Part shown: piece by piece, positions 45,354-56,760 of the stretch
Layout: each line of letters opens with the position of its first letter
Numbering within the stretch: the first letter of the stretch is position 1
Assembly: GCF_023910625.1 (NCBI RefSeq)
Contig: NZ_JAAVVW010000003.1
Location: forward strand, 558,001-622,000
DNA: 64,000 nucleotides
From: Limnohabitans sp.
GTDB lineage: Bacteria; Pseudomonadota; Gammaproteobacteria; Burkholderiales; Burkholderiaceae_C
Direction of reading: 5' to 3'
Translations under genes and position numbers: made by a program
Notes under the pieces: generated by a model
Told to the model about the DNA's origin: nothing
Seen by the model: only the letters and a program-made list of their open reading frames with translations
Database searches by the model: none

Positions 45354-46004
45354 ATGTACCTCCCCAAGCAGTTCCACAACACCGATCCCGCCATTGCCCA
45401 GCGCATCATGCGCGAGCACCCTTTGGCTTCCGTGGTGTCTGTGGGCGAAGACGGTTTTCCGGTCCTCAGCCACATTCCCATGCATTGGCAGGGCGTGTCA
45501 CTTTGGGGCGAGGATGCGCCTGAGCATGGCGTATTGCTGGGGCACTGCGCGCGCGCGAACCCGCATGCGCAGTTGCTGGCCTATCAGTCGCATGCCCTGG
45601 TGAGCTTCATGGGGCCACAAGCTTACATGTCGCCCGGCGTGTATGCCGACAAGCAGCGCGTGCCGACCTGGACATATCTGGCGGTGCAGGCCAAAGTCCA
45701 AACGCGCATCGTTGACCCGCACACCGACCGGGACCGCTTGCTCAAATGCCTCATTGCCGACCACGAGCCGTCCTACGCTCAGCAATGGCGCGAGTTGCCC
45801 GCCACGTACACCTCGGCCATGCTCAACGGCATCGTCGCTTTCGAGATGGCCATTGTTGAACTGCAATGTGCGGTTAAACTGAACCAGCACCGCCCTGAGG
45901 CGCATGCGGCCATGCATGCGGCTTATGCCGCAGGTCCGGCGAATGCACAGGCCTTGGCCCGTTGGATGGAAGATGTCGGGCTGGTGCCCCGTGTTCAGGG
46001 ATGA
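45354..46004 (+). CDS. FMN-binding negative transcriptional regulator-like protein (PaiB family)
   Basis: A 216 aa split-barrel protein. The N-terminal YLPKQFHNTD and the PLASVVSVGEDGFPVLSHIP strand region are typical of PaiB/FMN_bind_2. GPQAYMSPGVYADKQRVPTW is the FMN-binding segment. Bacillus PaiB represses sporulation and protease genes, but most relatives have no proven target. Start 45354 is preferred to 45324, which lies inside the terminator tail. Confidence 0.85.
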   Translation: MYLPKQFHNTDPAIAQRIMREHPLASVVSVGEDGFPVLSHIPMHWQGVSLWGEDAPEHGVLLGHCARANPHAQLLAYQSHALVSFMGPQAYMSPGVYADKQRVPTWTYLAVQAKVQTRIVDPHTDRDRLLKCLIADHEPSYAQQWRELPATYTSAMLNGIVAFEMAIVELQCAVKLNQHRPEAHAAMHAAYAAGPANAQALARWMEDVGLVPRVQG

Positions 46005-46010
46005 AGCGGC

Positions 46011-47728
<1,718 letters not shown>

Positions 47729-47742
47729 ATAAGAACCCCCGC

Positions 47743-48654
47743 ATGGCCCACATCTACATTTTTTCCCCGTCCAGCGCGGTGCGCGACAAAGCCGCTTTCC
47801 GTCGCGGCCTCAAGCGCCTGAAAGCCCAAGGCCATGAAGTTGAGGTGGACGAAGCCGCATTGGTCAGCCACATGCGCTTTGCGGGCGACGACACCACGCG
47901 CATCGCGGCCATCACCCGCGCTGCCGCCAGCGGGGCCGATGTGGCGCTCATCTCGCGCGGCGGCTATGGCCTCACGCGCATCCTGTCCGCCTTGCCCTAC
48001 AAACAGATCGCCAAAGCCATCGACGGCGGCACGCAGTTTGTGGGTCTGAGCGATTTCACCGCTTTCAACCAGGCGGTGTTCGCCAAGACCGGACGCATCA
48101 CTTGGCAGGGCCCGGCTTTGGGCGAAGACTTTGGCCCAAACGAAGAACCCGACGACATCATGCAAGCCTGTTTTGACGACTTGCTGCTGGAGCAAGGGGA
48201 GGGCACGGGCTGGCAATTGCCCAAGGCCGAGGCGGAGCGATCCGTGCGGGCCAGCAACGCGCCGCTGTGGGGCGGCAACCTTTCGGTGTTGGTGTCCTTG
48301 CTGGGCACGCCGTACTTTCCGCCCATCAAGGGCGGTGTGCTTTTTCTTGAAGATGTGGGTGTGCACCCCTACCAGATTGAGCGCATGTTGACGCAGTTAC
48401 TGCACGCAGGCGTTCTGTCCCAGCAAAAAGCGGTGCTGATCGGCCAATTCACACGCTACAAGCTGGTGCCCACGCACGACAAAGGTTTCAAGCTGGCCAC
48501 CGTGGTCGATTGGTTGCGCGGCCAGACCAAGGTCCCGGTGCTCAGTGGTTTGCCTTTTGGCCATGTGGCCACCAAGGTGCTGCTGCCCGTGGGGGCCAAG
48601 GTGGACCTCGTCACCGAAGGGCGTGACGCGCTGATAGTTTGGGGCCACATTTAA
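47743..48654 (+). CDS. ldcA: LD-carboxypeptidase (muramoyltetrapeptide carboxypeptidase)
   Basis: A 303 aa serine peptidase of family S66 that removes the terminal D-Ala from cytoplasmic tetrapeptides during peptidoglycan recycling. The nucleophile Ser is in GLSDFTAFN (about residue 102). The Glu is in VLFLEDVG and the His in GLPFGHV. The N-terminal IYIFSPSSAV is typical. It follows the TadA fusion by 14 bp. Confidence 0.92.
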   Translation: MAHIYIFSPSSAVRDKAAFRRGLKRLKAQGHEVEVDEAALVSHMRFAGDDTTRIAAITRAAASGADVALISRGGYGLTRILSALPYKQIAKAIDGGTQFVGLSDFTAFNQAVFAKTGRITWQGPALGEDFGPNEEPDDIMQACFDDLLLEQGEGTGWQLPKAEAERSVRASNAPLWGGNLSVLVSLLGTPYFPPIKGGVLFLEDVGVHPYQIERMLTQLLHAGVLSQQKAVLIGQFTRYKLVPTHDKGFKLATVVDWLRGQTKVPVLSGLPFGHVATKVLLPVGAKVDLVTEGRDALIVWGHI

Positions 48655-48717
48655 TACCGCATCAAAGCCTGAACAGGCGCCACCAGAGGCGTGTGCAACG
48701 CCCACACGGAGACACCC

Positions 48718-51195
48718 ATGAAATGGATCGGACGACTTGTTTTGCTGCTGCTGGCCGCTGTGTTGGTGGCGGGCGGCGCATTGGCCGTGCACTTGCTGCG
48801 CAGTCTGCCGCAACTGGACGGACAGCTCAAGTTGGCAGGCTTGAGTAGCGATGTCACCGTCACCCGCGACGCTGCGGATGTGACACACATTGAAGGGGCC
48901 TCCGCTTTGGACACCTGGCGCGCACTGGGATTTGTGCACGCGCAAGAACGCGGCTGGCAACTCGAATTCAATCGCCGCCTGATGCGCGGCGAGTTGTCTG
49001 AAATTTTGGGTGCGGCCACGCTGGACACCGACAAACTCATGCGCACGCTGGGCATCATCGGCATGGCCCAAAAACAGTTGAAGGGTTTATCGCCCGCAAC
49101 GCAAGCAGCCCTGCAGGCCTACAGCGACGGCATTCAAAACGCTTGGGCGGGTGGCGCGGTTCGACCATCGCCCGAATTCAAACTGCTTGGCACCGTGGCA
49201 GGCGGCCCCAAAGGCCAGGCCTGGTCGCCCGAAGACAGCTTGGGCTGGGCGCTGATGATGGCGCTTGATCTGGGGGGCAACTGGGGGCAGGAATTCGCCC
49301 GTTTGTCGGCCTCGCAGGTGCTCAACCATGAGCAACTGTGGCAACTCATGCCGCCTTACCCCGGTGAAAAACCCGCCACCGCAGTGGACCTGCCGGCCTT
49401 GTATGCCGAGTTGGGTGTGTACGCCCCCAAGGACAAAGCCGCTTCGGCAATCCATACCGCCCCCAACGCCCTGGCCCAATGGTCAGCCGACTGGGTGCGT
49501 GATGTCGGTATTCTGGAAGGCAAGGGCAGCAACAACTGGGTGGTGCCCGGCAGTCGCACCGTCAGTGGCAAGCCCCTGCTGGCCAACGACCCGCATCTGG
49601 CTTTGAGCTCACCTGCCATCTGGTATTTCGCGCGCCTCAAAGCGCCTGCAGGGCAGTTGCCCGGTGGGCACAAACACCCCGCGCTGGATGTGATCGGGGC
49701 GACATTGCCCGGTTTGCCCTTTGTGGTGCTGGGTCGCACCCAAGGTGTGGCTTGGGGCTTCACCAACACCGGCCCGGACGTTCAAGACCTGTACCTCGAA
49801 CAGCTGGACGCCACCAAACCTGGCCAGTACCGCACACCCACCGGCTGGGCGGCGTTTGAGGCGCGTGCCGAAACCATCCGAGTCAAAGGGCAGGGCGATG
49901 TGACCCTCCAAGTGCGCAACACCCGCCACGGCCCGGTTATCAGCGATGTGCAACCGCAATACCGCCAGCTCATCAACGGCCAGCGCTACGCGGTGAGCCT
50001 GCGCTGGTCGGCCTTGACCGAGGACAACAAAACCGTGGAATCGGGCATGCTGACCAACTGGGCGCAAACCGTGCCCGAGTTGCAAAAAGCCTTCACCGAC
50101 AACCATGCGCCCATGCAAAGCGTGGTCATGGCCGACACGCTGGGCGAGGTGGCGTTTCAGGCCGTGGGCAAACTGCCCCTACGGTCGCCGCAAAATGACA
50201 TCCGGGGCGTCGCGCCGGCCCCCGGCTGGTTGGCCCGATACGACTGGACCGGCTGGTTACCCGCGAACCAAAACCCCGCTTTGAACCGCGACACCATCGA
50301 AGCGAAGGGCTGGCACGCCACTGCCAACCAGAACATCCTGTCGCCCGGTTACGCGCATTTTGTAGGCAGCGATTGGACCACGCCCGAGCGCTTTGACCGG
50401 ATCGAACAACTGCTCGCTGCCAGACCCCAACACAGCCGAACAAGCCTGCAAGCCATTCAAAACGATGTCATATCGTTGGGTGCCAAGTCGCTGCTGCCGG
50501 TGGTGCTGACGGCCAAACCGCAACACCCGCTGGGCGATCAGGCTTTGAAAATGCTCATCACTTTTGATGGGCAAATGACAGCGGACAGCGCCGCTGCGCT
50601 GGTCTTCAACGTTTGGGCCGATGAATTGACACGGGGCTTGCTGGTGCCGCATCTGGGTGCCGATCGGTTCAAAGCCCTTTACGGCAAACGCCATTTCCGC
50701 GCGGCGGTGGAGGGCATCTTGAAACGCTCGGACCCTTTTTGGTGTGGCGCTGCTGGCTGCCCTGTGCAAGTGTCTGCGGCACTCGATCGGGCGTTGAGCC
50801 GCATTGCCGCCAAACAAGGCCAAAACATGAGTGCGTGGCGCTGGGGTGCTTGGCATCCGGCCATCAGCAGCCACAAGCCCTTTGGCAAAGTGCCTTTGCT
50901 GAACACCTTGTTTGATGTGCGCACCGAAAGTGCAGGGGACTTGTTTACGGTGAATGTCGGTCAGTACTGGGCCAATGACCCCAAAGAGCCCTTTGCCAAC
51001 CGCCATGCGGCTTCCATGCGCGCGGTGTATGACTTGGCCGATCCTGAGCAATCGGTCTTCATTTACCAAACGGGTCAATCTGGCCATGTTTTTGATACCC
51101 GTAGCCGCTCGATGGCCAGCGCTTGGGCTGCGGGCCATTACCGCCCGCTGCAACAAAACAGCACAGCTGTTCACCGATTGACGCTGACCCCGTGA
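48718..51195 (+). CDS. Penicillin acylase family protein (Ntn hydrolase)
   Basis: An 825 aa secreted or periplasmic precursor. A signal peptide or anchor lies at about residues 4-27. The family folds from an autocleaved precursor; the new N-terminal nucleophile is Ser271 in GKGSNNWVVPGS. The alpha chain would be about 28-270 and the beta chain 271-825. Conserved beta-chain stretches are LANDPHLALSSP and GVAWGFTNTGPDVQD. Substrates may be penicillins, acyl-homoserine lactones or other amides; sequence alone does not decide. ATG 48718 follows GGAGA. Confidence 0.9.
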   Translation: MKWIGRLVLLLLAAVLVAGGALAVHLLRSLPQLDGQLKLAGLSSDVTVTRDAADVTHIEGASALDTWRALGFVHAQERGWQLEFNRRLMRGELSEILGAATLDTDKLMRTLGIIGMAQKQLKGLSPATQAALQAYSDGIQNAWAGGAVRPSPEFKLLGTVAGGPKGQAWSPEDSLGWALMMALDLGGNWGQEFARLSASQVLNHEQLWQLMPPYPGEKPATAVDLPALYAELGVYAPKDKAASAIHTAPNALAQWSADWVRDVGILEGKGSNNWVVPGSRTVSGKPLLANDPHLALSSPAIWYFARLKAPAGQLPGGHKHPALDVIGATLPGLPFVVLGRTQGVAWGFTNTGPDVQDLYLEQLDATKPGQYRTPTGWAAFEARAETIRVKGQGDVTLQVRNTRHGPVISDVQPQYRQLINGQRYAVSLRWSALTEDNKTVESGMLTNWAQTVPELQKAFTDNHAPMQSVVMADTLGEVAFQAVGKLPLRSPQNDIRGVAPAPGWLARYDWTGWLPANQNPALNRDTIEAKGWHATANQNILSPGYAHFVGSDWTTPERFDRIEQLLAARPQHSRTSLQAIQNDVISLGAKSLLPVVLTAKPQHPLGDQALKMLITFDGQMTADSAAALVFNVWADELTRGLLVPHLGADRFKALYGKRHFRAAVEGILKRSDPFWCGAAGCPVQVSAALDRALSRIAAKQGQNMSAWRWGAWHPAISSHKPFGKVPLLNTLFDVRTESAGDLFTVNVGQYWANDPKEPFANRHAASMRAVYDLADPEQSVFIYQTGQSGHVFDTRSRSMASAWAAGHYRPLQQNSTAVHRLTLTP

Positions 51196-51333
51196 ACCCA
51201 TCCTCTTTTTATGATTTGATCGCACCGTGCCCTGTGAGGTCTCGAAGTCGATCATCTCTTTTCGTGGTGATCGCAGTAAACTGCGTTGATGGCTATGCCA
51301 TTGTTACTTTACATAATATACATCGTATGTAAC

Positions 51334-51356
51334 TATTAAAATGGCCAACAGGCCAA
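51334..51356 (-). terminator. Weak terminator of the ankyrin gene, in an AT-rich convergent spacer
   Basis: On the minus strand, TGGCC and GGCCA arms with a 4-base loop are followed by TTTTAAT. It lies 16 bp past the ankyrin gene stop. The same 176-bp spacer holds a TTACATA/TATGTAA inverted pair (51309-51315, 51326-51332) and is clearly more AT-rich than its surroundings. Confidence 0.4.
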
Positions 51357-51371
51357 ATACCAGCGACCTGA

Positions 51372-52097
51372 TCACTTGGGTAAGGATGGGCTGGGCACAG
51401 CAGGAATTTGCTGGCCCGCCTTGGGTGTAGCCTGGTTTTGACGAGCCGCATGACGCGCCAATCCGGTTTCAATGAGTTCTTTGGAATTTTGACGCTGGCC
51501 GCGCACTGCAAAATCCCAAGCGCTGAGACCCAGTTGGTTTTTATGGCTTAAATCAGCACCTGCCTGAATCAGCACCTTAACGGCTTCAGGGCTGCCGTAC
51601 ATGGCGGCCATCATCAGTGGCGTGGTGCCGTTGGGTGACTCAGCATCAATGTAGGCGCTGTGCTCTAGCAGGTACTCGAGGATGTGCACATGGCCAGCAG
51701 ACGCTGCGTAATGCAAAGGTGTCCAGCCAGGTTTGTTCACATCGGCATCGTGTTCAACCAGTTTTTGTACCAAACTGAAATGGCCTTTGAGAGCAGCCAA
51801 CATCAACACACTTTCGTCTTTGTCGTTTCGCAGCTCGGTTTTGGTTTTGGGCCAACTGGCCAGCAACTCAGCCACCTTCAGAGATGGTTCTCGCACCGCC
51901 AGCATCAAGGCTGGAACGCCCTCAGGGTTGACCGTGTTGGGATCAAAACCACGTTGAAGCAAGGCTTGAACGGTGCGCACATTGTCAAACTTGACCGCTT
52001 GAAAGAAGTCCTCGTAAGCACCTGCATATGAAAGATTTGAAAAAGAAATAAATCCAATGAAAGCAATGACTTTTTTAAGATAATTGAAGTAATGCAT
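51372..52097 (-). CDS. Secreted ankyrin-repeat protein
   Basis: A 241 aa protein with an N-terminal signal peptide (about 1-25, ending near LSYAGA). At least four ankyrin repeats follow, for example GWTPLHYAASAGHVHILEYLL and GTTPLMMAAMYGSPEAVKVLI. The C-terminus is Ala/Gln/Pro-rich. It is probably periplasmic and binds a protein partner that cannot be named. It lies 5 bp after tatD, at the end of the mltG-tmk-holB-tatD operon. The N-terminal coding region is noticeably AT-rich. Confidence 0.82.
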   Translation of the reverse strand: MHYFNYLKKVIAFIGFISFSNLSYAGAYEDFFQAVKFDNVRTVQALLQRGFDPNTVNPEGVPALMLAVREPSLKVAELLASWPKTKTELRNDKDESVLMLAALKGHFSLVQKLVEHDADVNKPGWTPLHYAASAGHVHILEYLLEHSAYIDAESPNGTTPLMMAAMYGSPEAVKVLIQAGADLSHKNQLGLSAWDFAVRGQRQNSKELIETGLARHAARQNQATPKAGQQIPAVPSPSLPK

Positions 52098-52102
52098 AAA
52101 CT

Positions 52103-52909
52103 TTAAGCCGTTGTTTTAACAAACAATTTCAGGAAATTCTGGGTCGTCAATTCCCCAATCGCCTCGGAACTGCAGCCACGCAACTCACCCAATAGTTTGG
52201 CCACAAAGGGCACATAAGAAGGGTTGTTGAGCTTGCCGCGGTAAGGCACGGGCGCCAAATAAGGGCTATCGGTCTCGATCAACAATCGGTCATCGGGCAC
52301 AAATTTAGCCACTTCGCGCAAATCCGCAGCGGTCTTGAAGGTCAAAATGCCCGACAAGGAAATGTAAAAACCCAAATCCAGGGCCGCTCGGGCGACCTCT
52401 TGGCTTTCGGTGAAGCAGTGAAACACCCCGCCCGCGCACCCTGCTTCGCCGGTTTCGCCCTCTTCCTTCAAGATGGCGATGGTGTCGTCTGACGCCTGAC
52501 GGGTGTGGATCACCAGCGGCAAACCAGTCTGGCGCGCTGCACGGATGTGGGTGCGAAAACGCTCACGCTGCCATTCCATGTCTGCCACAGTACGGCCGCC
52601 TTTGCGCTCGTCCATTTGGTAATAGTCCAGGCCCGTCTCGCCAATGGCCACCACTTTGGGGCGAGCTGCGCCGTCCAGCAGGTCTTGCAAACTGGGCTCG
52701 CGCACGCCTTCGTTGTCCGGGTGCACACCCACCGTGGCCCACAGGTTGTCGTTGGTCATGGCCAAGTTGTGCACTTCGTCAAACTTTTCCATCGTGGTGC
52801 AAATGACCATGGCGCGGGTCACTTGGGCGGCCACCATGGCCTGCTGGATGCTGTCCAGCTGGCTCATCAGCTCAGGAAAATTCAAATGGCAATGGGAATC
52901 GGTGTACAC
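52103..52909 (-). CDS. tatD: TatD-family metal-dependent DNase/hydrolase
   Basis: A 268 aa TIM-barrel metallohydrolase. The metal ligands are seen in DSHCHLNF at the N-terminus, the Glu in AIGETGLDYY, the His in PLVIHTRQA and VFHCFTES, and the Asp in ETDSPYLAP. The start is GTG at 52909, three bases from the holB stop. In this operon position it corresponds to YcfH. Confidence 0.93.
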   Translation of the reverse strand: MYTDSHCHLNFPELMSQLDSIQQAMVAAQVTRAMVICTTMEKFDEVHNLAMTNDNLWATVGVHPDNEGVREPSLQDLLDGAARPKVVAIGETGLDYYQMDERKGGRTVADMEWQRERFRTHIRAARQTGLPLVIHTRQASDDTIAILKEEGETGEAGCAGGVFHCFTESQEVARAALDLGFYISLSGILTFKTAADLREVAKFVPDDRLLIETDSPYLAPVPYRGKLNNPSYVPFVAKLLGELRGCSSEAIGELTTQNFLKLFVKTTA

Positions 52910-52912
52910 GGC

Positions 52913-53917
52913 TCAGCCCTTGGACAGCAGGGTTTGTTGGGCATCGGCGGTCAGCGCTTCGAGCATCAAACCGGCATTGAAAGGGTGTTCGGCGGTTCGG
53001 GCCGACGTCATCAGCCGTTTGAACCAATCGCTCAGGGTCGGCACCGACGCTTGGGTCGCGGGCAATTGGGTGGCCTCGAAAAAGCGCGGCGCAGCACCCG
53101 ACTGGCGCAACACCAAATCGTGGCAAAGCTTTTGCAAGGCATCGATGGCTTGAGCAGGGCTCAAATCGGCCAAGTGCCGGGCATCGCCCCCTCGCATGGC
53201 CTGGGGCAAAGCGGCCCACCAATCGGGCGTCAAACCGGTTTCGGCTTGGCGCAGCACATCGGTGGGGCGGCCGCCCGCACTGCGCAGCAAAGCCTGCGCC
53301 ACGGGGGTGGGAACGCCCTGCCCGCTCAGCCAAGTCAAAGCTTCGTCGGCTTCGGGCCACTTCAGGGTGTGGGCCAAGCAGCGGCTGCGGATGGTGGGCA
53401 GCAGCATGTGCGCCGCCTCGGTGGCCAGCACAAAGCGCACATCGCCCGGCGGCTCTTCGAGTGTTTTGAGCAAGGCGTTGGCCGTGATGGTGTTCATGCG
53501 CTCAGCCGGAAACACCAGCACCGCCTTGCCGCGACCCCGCGCGTTGGTGCGCTGCGAAAACTCCACCGCGTCTCGCATGGCATCCACCCGGATCTCTTTG
53601 CTGGGCTTGCGGGTTTTCTTGTCGATCTCGTCCTGGGCTTTTTCAGACAAAGGCCAACCCAGCTCGATCATCACCGTTTCAGGCATCAGCACCGCCAGGT
53701 CGGCGTGGGTGTGCACAGAGACAGCATGGCAGCTTGGGCATTCGCCACAAGCACCTTGGGGTGTGGGCTTTTCGCAAAGCCAGGCCGACACCAGGGCCAA
53801 GGCCAATTCGTATTGGCCCAAACCTGATGGGCCTTGCAACAACCAAGCGTGACCACGTTGGGCCAGCAAATCAGTGGCCTGGCGCGCAATCCACGGGGCG
53901 TTCAAAACAGCGCTCAT
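52913..53917 (-). CDS. holB: DNA polymerase III delta' subunit
   Basis: A clamp-loader subunit of 334 aa. The N-terminal AAA+ module has a degenerate P-loop ([14 protein letters not shown]; the usual Lys is replaced by Gln), as expected for the non-ATPase delta' subunit. The zinc-binding cysteines are in [20 protein letters not shown] and the SRC motif (TIRSRCLAH) are conserved. The start overlaps the tmk stop (ATGA), which favours 53917 over 53938. Confidence 0.93.
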   Translation of the reverse strand: MSAVLNAPWIARQATDLLAQRGHAWLLQGPSGLGQYELALALVSAWLCEKPTPQGACGECPSCHAVSVHTHADLAVLMPETVMIELGWPLSEKAQDEIDKKTRKPSKEIRVDAMRDAVEFSQRTNARGRGKAVLVFPAERMNTITANALLKTLEEPPGDVRFVLATEAAHMLLPTIRSRCLAHTLKWPEADEALTWLSGQGVPTPVAQALLRSAGGRPTDVLRQAETGLTPDWWAALPQAMRGGDARHLADLSPAQAIDALQKLCHDLVLRQSGAAPRFFEATQLPATQASVPTLSDWFKRLMTSARTAEHPFNAGLMLEALTADAQQTLLSKG

Positions 53918-54555
53918 GCCGCAACCCGTTTCAACCATTTGGTCGCCACACGTCCCACGTCAAATCCCACGGCGTCCAGGCTTTGAGCAGCATCGATGCG
54001 AGCAAACCGATCAGGCGTCTCAGCCATGCGCCGGGCGTAGCCTGCACGAACCGAAGCAAAAAAGTCGGCAGGTTGCGATTCAAACTTGTCCGGCACGCGG
54101 GCTGAGGCCAAGCGCTGCGCTGCAATTTGGGGGTCCAAATCAAACCAGACGGTCAGCTCGGGTTGGCGCAAAGCGCCATCGGGCAAGGCCTGCACCATGC
54201 GCTCCAGCTGCACCAGCACCTGCCAGTCAAACCCACGCCCGCCACCTTGATAGGCAAAAGTGGCGTCAGTGAAGCGGTCGCACAACACCACATCGCCTCG
54301 GCGCAGTGCGGGCTCGATCACCTGTACGAGATGCTCACGGCGGGCCGCAAACATCAACAGCGCCTCGGTCAGCGCGTCCATGGGTTCGTGCAGCACCAAC
54401 TCGCGCAGTTTTTCTGATAACGGGGTGCCCCCAGGCTCGCGTGTGAGGACCACCCCCCTGCCCGCTTGGCGAAACAGTTCAGCCACGCGCGCGATGTGCG
54501 TGGATTTACCCGCGCCGTCGATGCCTTCAAAACTGATGAACAAACCGCGTGTCAT
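53914..54555 (-). CDS. tmk: Thymidylate kinase
   Basis: Phosphorylates dTMP to dTDP. It is 213 aa from ATG 54555; the frame is open to a TTG at 54573. The P-loop is [11 protein letters not shown], the DR(X) motif is [14 protein letters not shown], and [10 protein letters not shown] is conserved. The downstream overlap with holB and the upstream mltG match the common proteobacterial order. Confidence 0.96.
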   Translation of the reverse strand: MTRGLFISFEGIDGAGKSTHIARVAELFRQAGRGVVLTREPGGTPLSEKLRELVLHEPMDALTEALLMFAARREHLVQVIEPALRRGDVVLCDRFTDATFAYQGGGRGFDWQVLVQLERMVQALPDGALRQPELTVWFDLDPQIAAQRLASARVPDKFESQPADFFASVRAGYARRMAETPDRFARIDAAQSLDAVGFDVGRVATKWLKRVAA

Positions 54556-54644
54556 GGTGTGCGTGAAAGACAAAACCCGATTGTCGCAGGTGTCGCCCCC
54601 TGTGGGAGCGGTCTCAGGCCACGATGGAGTGATCTCAACAGCGC

Positions 54645-55652
54645 TTACTTCTGCCCGCGCTGATAACGGTTCACCGCCCGGTTGTGCTCGTCCAGCGTGG
54701 CACTGAAGTGGCTGCTGCCATCGCCTTTGGCCACAAAGTACAGAGCTGGCGTCTTGGCGGGTTGCACCGCCGCCAACAAGGCCGCCTTGCCCGGCATGGC
54801 AATCGGCGTGGGCGGCAAGCCACCACGGGTGTAGGTGTTCCAGGGGTTGTCGGTCGTCAGGTGGACACGGCGCAAATCGCCTTCAAAAGCTTCGCCCAGA
54901 CCATAAATCACCGTCGGGTCGGTTTGCAGCCGCATGCCGATGCGCAGCCGGTTGTTGAATACACCCGAAATCTGAGCTCGGTCTTGGGCCTTGCCGGTTT
55001 CCTTTTCGACAATGCTCGCCAAAATCAGGGCCTGCTCGGGCGACTGCAATGCCGCGCCGGGTTGCCGAGCATCCCAGGCGTGCTGTAATTGTTTGTCCAT
55101 GGCCTTCATGGCCCGCTGCAACACCGCCAAGTCACTCGCGCCCTTGGCATACGAATAGGTATCTGGATAAAAGCGCCCTTCCGGGGCCACGCCGGGGCGT
55201 CCCAGCTGGACCATCAAGGCCGCGTCGTCCAGCGCCCGGCTGTCGGATTTCAGGTGCTCAGCCTTGGCCAAGGCCTGGCGCACTTGCCGCCAGCTCCAGC
55301 CCTCCACGATCGTCACGGTGCGCAGGCTCTCTTCGCCCCGCACCAGCATGTTCAGCAAACGCTCGGGCGACGTGCCGGGGGCGATTTCATAACTTCCGGC
55401 GCGCATTTGACGCGACTGGCCAGACAGGCGAAACCACGCGTAAAGCAAGGTGGGTGATGTGTCCACACCGGCATCGGCCACAGCCTGCGCGATGGCTTTG
55501 GCCGATGTGCCCGGCTCGATCGACAAATCGACCGGGGTAGCCGCTGGCGCACGCAGCGGCATGGGGCCTTGCACCCAAAAATAGGCGGCCGCAGCCAGTG
55601 CCAAGGCCAGCACGCCCAAACCCACCAAGCCCTTGAACCAACCTTTGATCAC
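54645..55652 (-). CDS. mltG: Endolytic murein transglycosylase MltG
   Basis: Terminates nascent peptidoglycan strands at the inner membrane. The best start is GTG at 55652, preceded by AAGGA, giving 335 aa; the frame is open to 55784. A transmembrane helix lies at about residues 5-24. A LysM-like subdomain follows, and the catalytic Glu is in [20 protein letters not shown] and [13 protein letters not shown] are family signatures. It is divergent from ygfZ. Confidence 0.93.
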   Translation of the reverse strand: MIKGWFKGLVGLGVLALALAAAAYFWVQGPMPLRAPAATPVDLSIEPGTSAKAIAQAVADAGVDTSPTLLYAWFRLSGQSRQMRAGSYEIAPGTSPERLLNMLVRGEESLRTVTIVEGWSWRQVRQALAKAEHLKSDSRALDDAALMVQLGRPGVAPEGRFYPDTYSYAKGASDLAVLQRAMKAMDKQLQHAWDARQPGAALQSPEQALILASIVEKETGKAQDRAQISGVFNNRLRIGMRLQTDPTVIYGLGEAFEGDLRRVHLTTDNPWNTYTRGGLPPTPIAMPGKAALLAAVQPAKTPALYFVAKGDGSSHFSATLDEHNRAVNRYQRGQK

Positions 55653-55799
55653 CTGCAATCCTTGAAAATGTCCGCACAGAGCCGATTGACTCTGGCGGCT
55701 GATCATAATTGAGGCTTTCCAGCCTTTGCTCTGTGGCCCCATTCGGCCCCCTTGGATTCTGTGGCCCTTGCCAGCGGGGCTCACCTCACACCTTTTGCC

Positions 55800-56759
55800 A
55801 TGACCACCTCATCCACCGCCCCCCTCGACCACTTCGCTTCACAGCTGCAAGGCATTACCGCCCTGCCCCATCTCGGCGTGATCCAGGCCCAAGGCGAAGA
55901 CGCGGCCAACTTTTTGCACAACCAACTGAGCAACGATGTGCTGCTCTTGCCCGTAGGCCAGTCCCGTCTGGCTGCTTTTTGCTCGGCCAAGGGCCGGATG
56001 CAGGCCAGCTTTGTGGTCATCAAAACCGCGCCCGACACCGTTTTGCTGGTCATGAGCATCGATTTGTTGGCCCAGACGCTTAAGCGCCTGTCCATGTTTG
56101 TGCTGCGCGCCAAGGTCAAAATGAGCGATGCAACCAGCCAGTGGCAGCTGCGCGGCTTATTGGGCGACAGCGCCCGCGCCGTTTTGGCTGAAGCCACACC
56201 CTGGCAAACCACCAGCAACGACGGGGCCCATGCCGTGGCGCTTTATCCAGCTGTGCTGGGCGACACCCAAGTGCCCCGCGCCCTTTGGCTGGGCGCGCCA
56301 TCTCAAACACTGCCTGCCGGAGCAGCGCTGTCCACCGAAGTTTGGGCCTGGGCCGAAGTCATGAGCGGCGTGACCTTGGTCAGTCAACCTGTGTTCGAGG
56401 CCTTCGTGCCGCAAATGCTCAATTACGAATCGGTCGGTGGCGTCAACTTCAAAAAAGGCTGCTACCCCGGGCAAGAAGTCGTGGCCCGCAGCCAGTTTCG
56501 CGGCACGCTCAAGCGCCGCACAGCCCTGGCGCACAGTCCTGCGGCCTTGGCGGCGGGGCAAGACGTTTTCACCCCCACCGACCCTGAACAGCCCTGCGCC
56601 ACTGTGGTGCTGAGCGCGGCGCGCCCTGATGGACGGGGTTTTGATGCGCTGGTCAGCGGAACGCTGGAGAGCCAGCAGACTGGGTGGCGGGTGGGCAGCG
56701 TGCAATGCGAAGCGTTGGAACTGCTACCGCTGCCTTACGAATTGCTGGCCGATATTTAA
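55800..56759 (+). CDS. ygfZ: Folate-binding protein YgfZ
   Basis: A tetrahydrofolate-dependent protein supporting Fe-S cluster enzymes such as MiaB. It is 319 aa, with the hallmark KGCYPGQEVVAR near residue 220, whose Cys is essential in the family. The GcvT-like N-terminal domain begins LGVIQAQGEDAANFLHNQLS. The start at 55800 fits the family; 55752 is the upstream limit of the frame. It ends one base before the convergent thioesterase gene. Confidence 0.93.
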   Translation: MTTSSTAPLDHFASQLQGITALPHLGVIQAQGEDAANFLHNQLSNDVLLLPVGQSRLAAFCSAKGRMQASFVVIKTAPDTVLLVMSIDLLAQTLKRLSMFVLRAKVKMSDATSQWQLRGLLGDSARAVLAEATPWQTTSNDGAHAVALYPAVLGDTQVPRALWLGAPSQTLPAGAALSTEVWAWAEVMSGVTLVSQPVFEAFVPQMLNYESVGGVNFKKGCYPGQEVVARSQFRGTLKRRTALAHSPAALAAGQDVFTPTDPEQPCATVVLSAARPDGRGFDALVSGTLESQQTGWRVGSVQCEALELLPLPYELLADI

Positions 56760-56760
56760 A

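Noticed and set aside
52505..53827. 440-codon plus-strand frame opposite tatD and holB
   Set aside because: Spans two well-supported minus-strand genes and has no domain signature.
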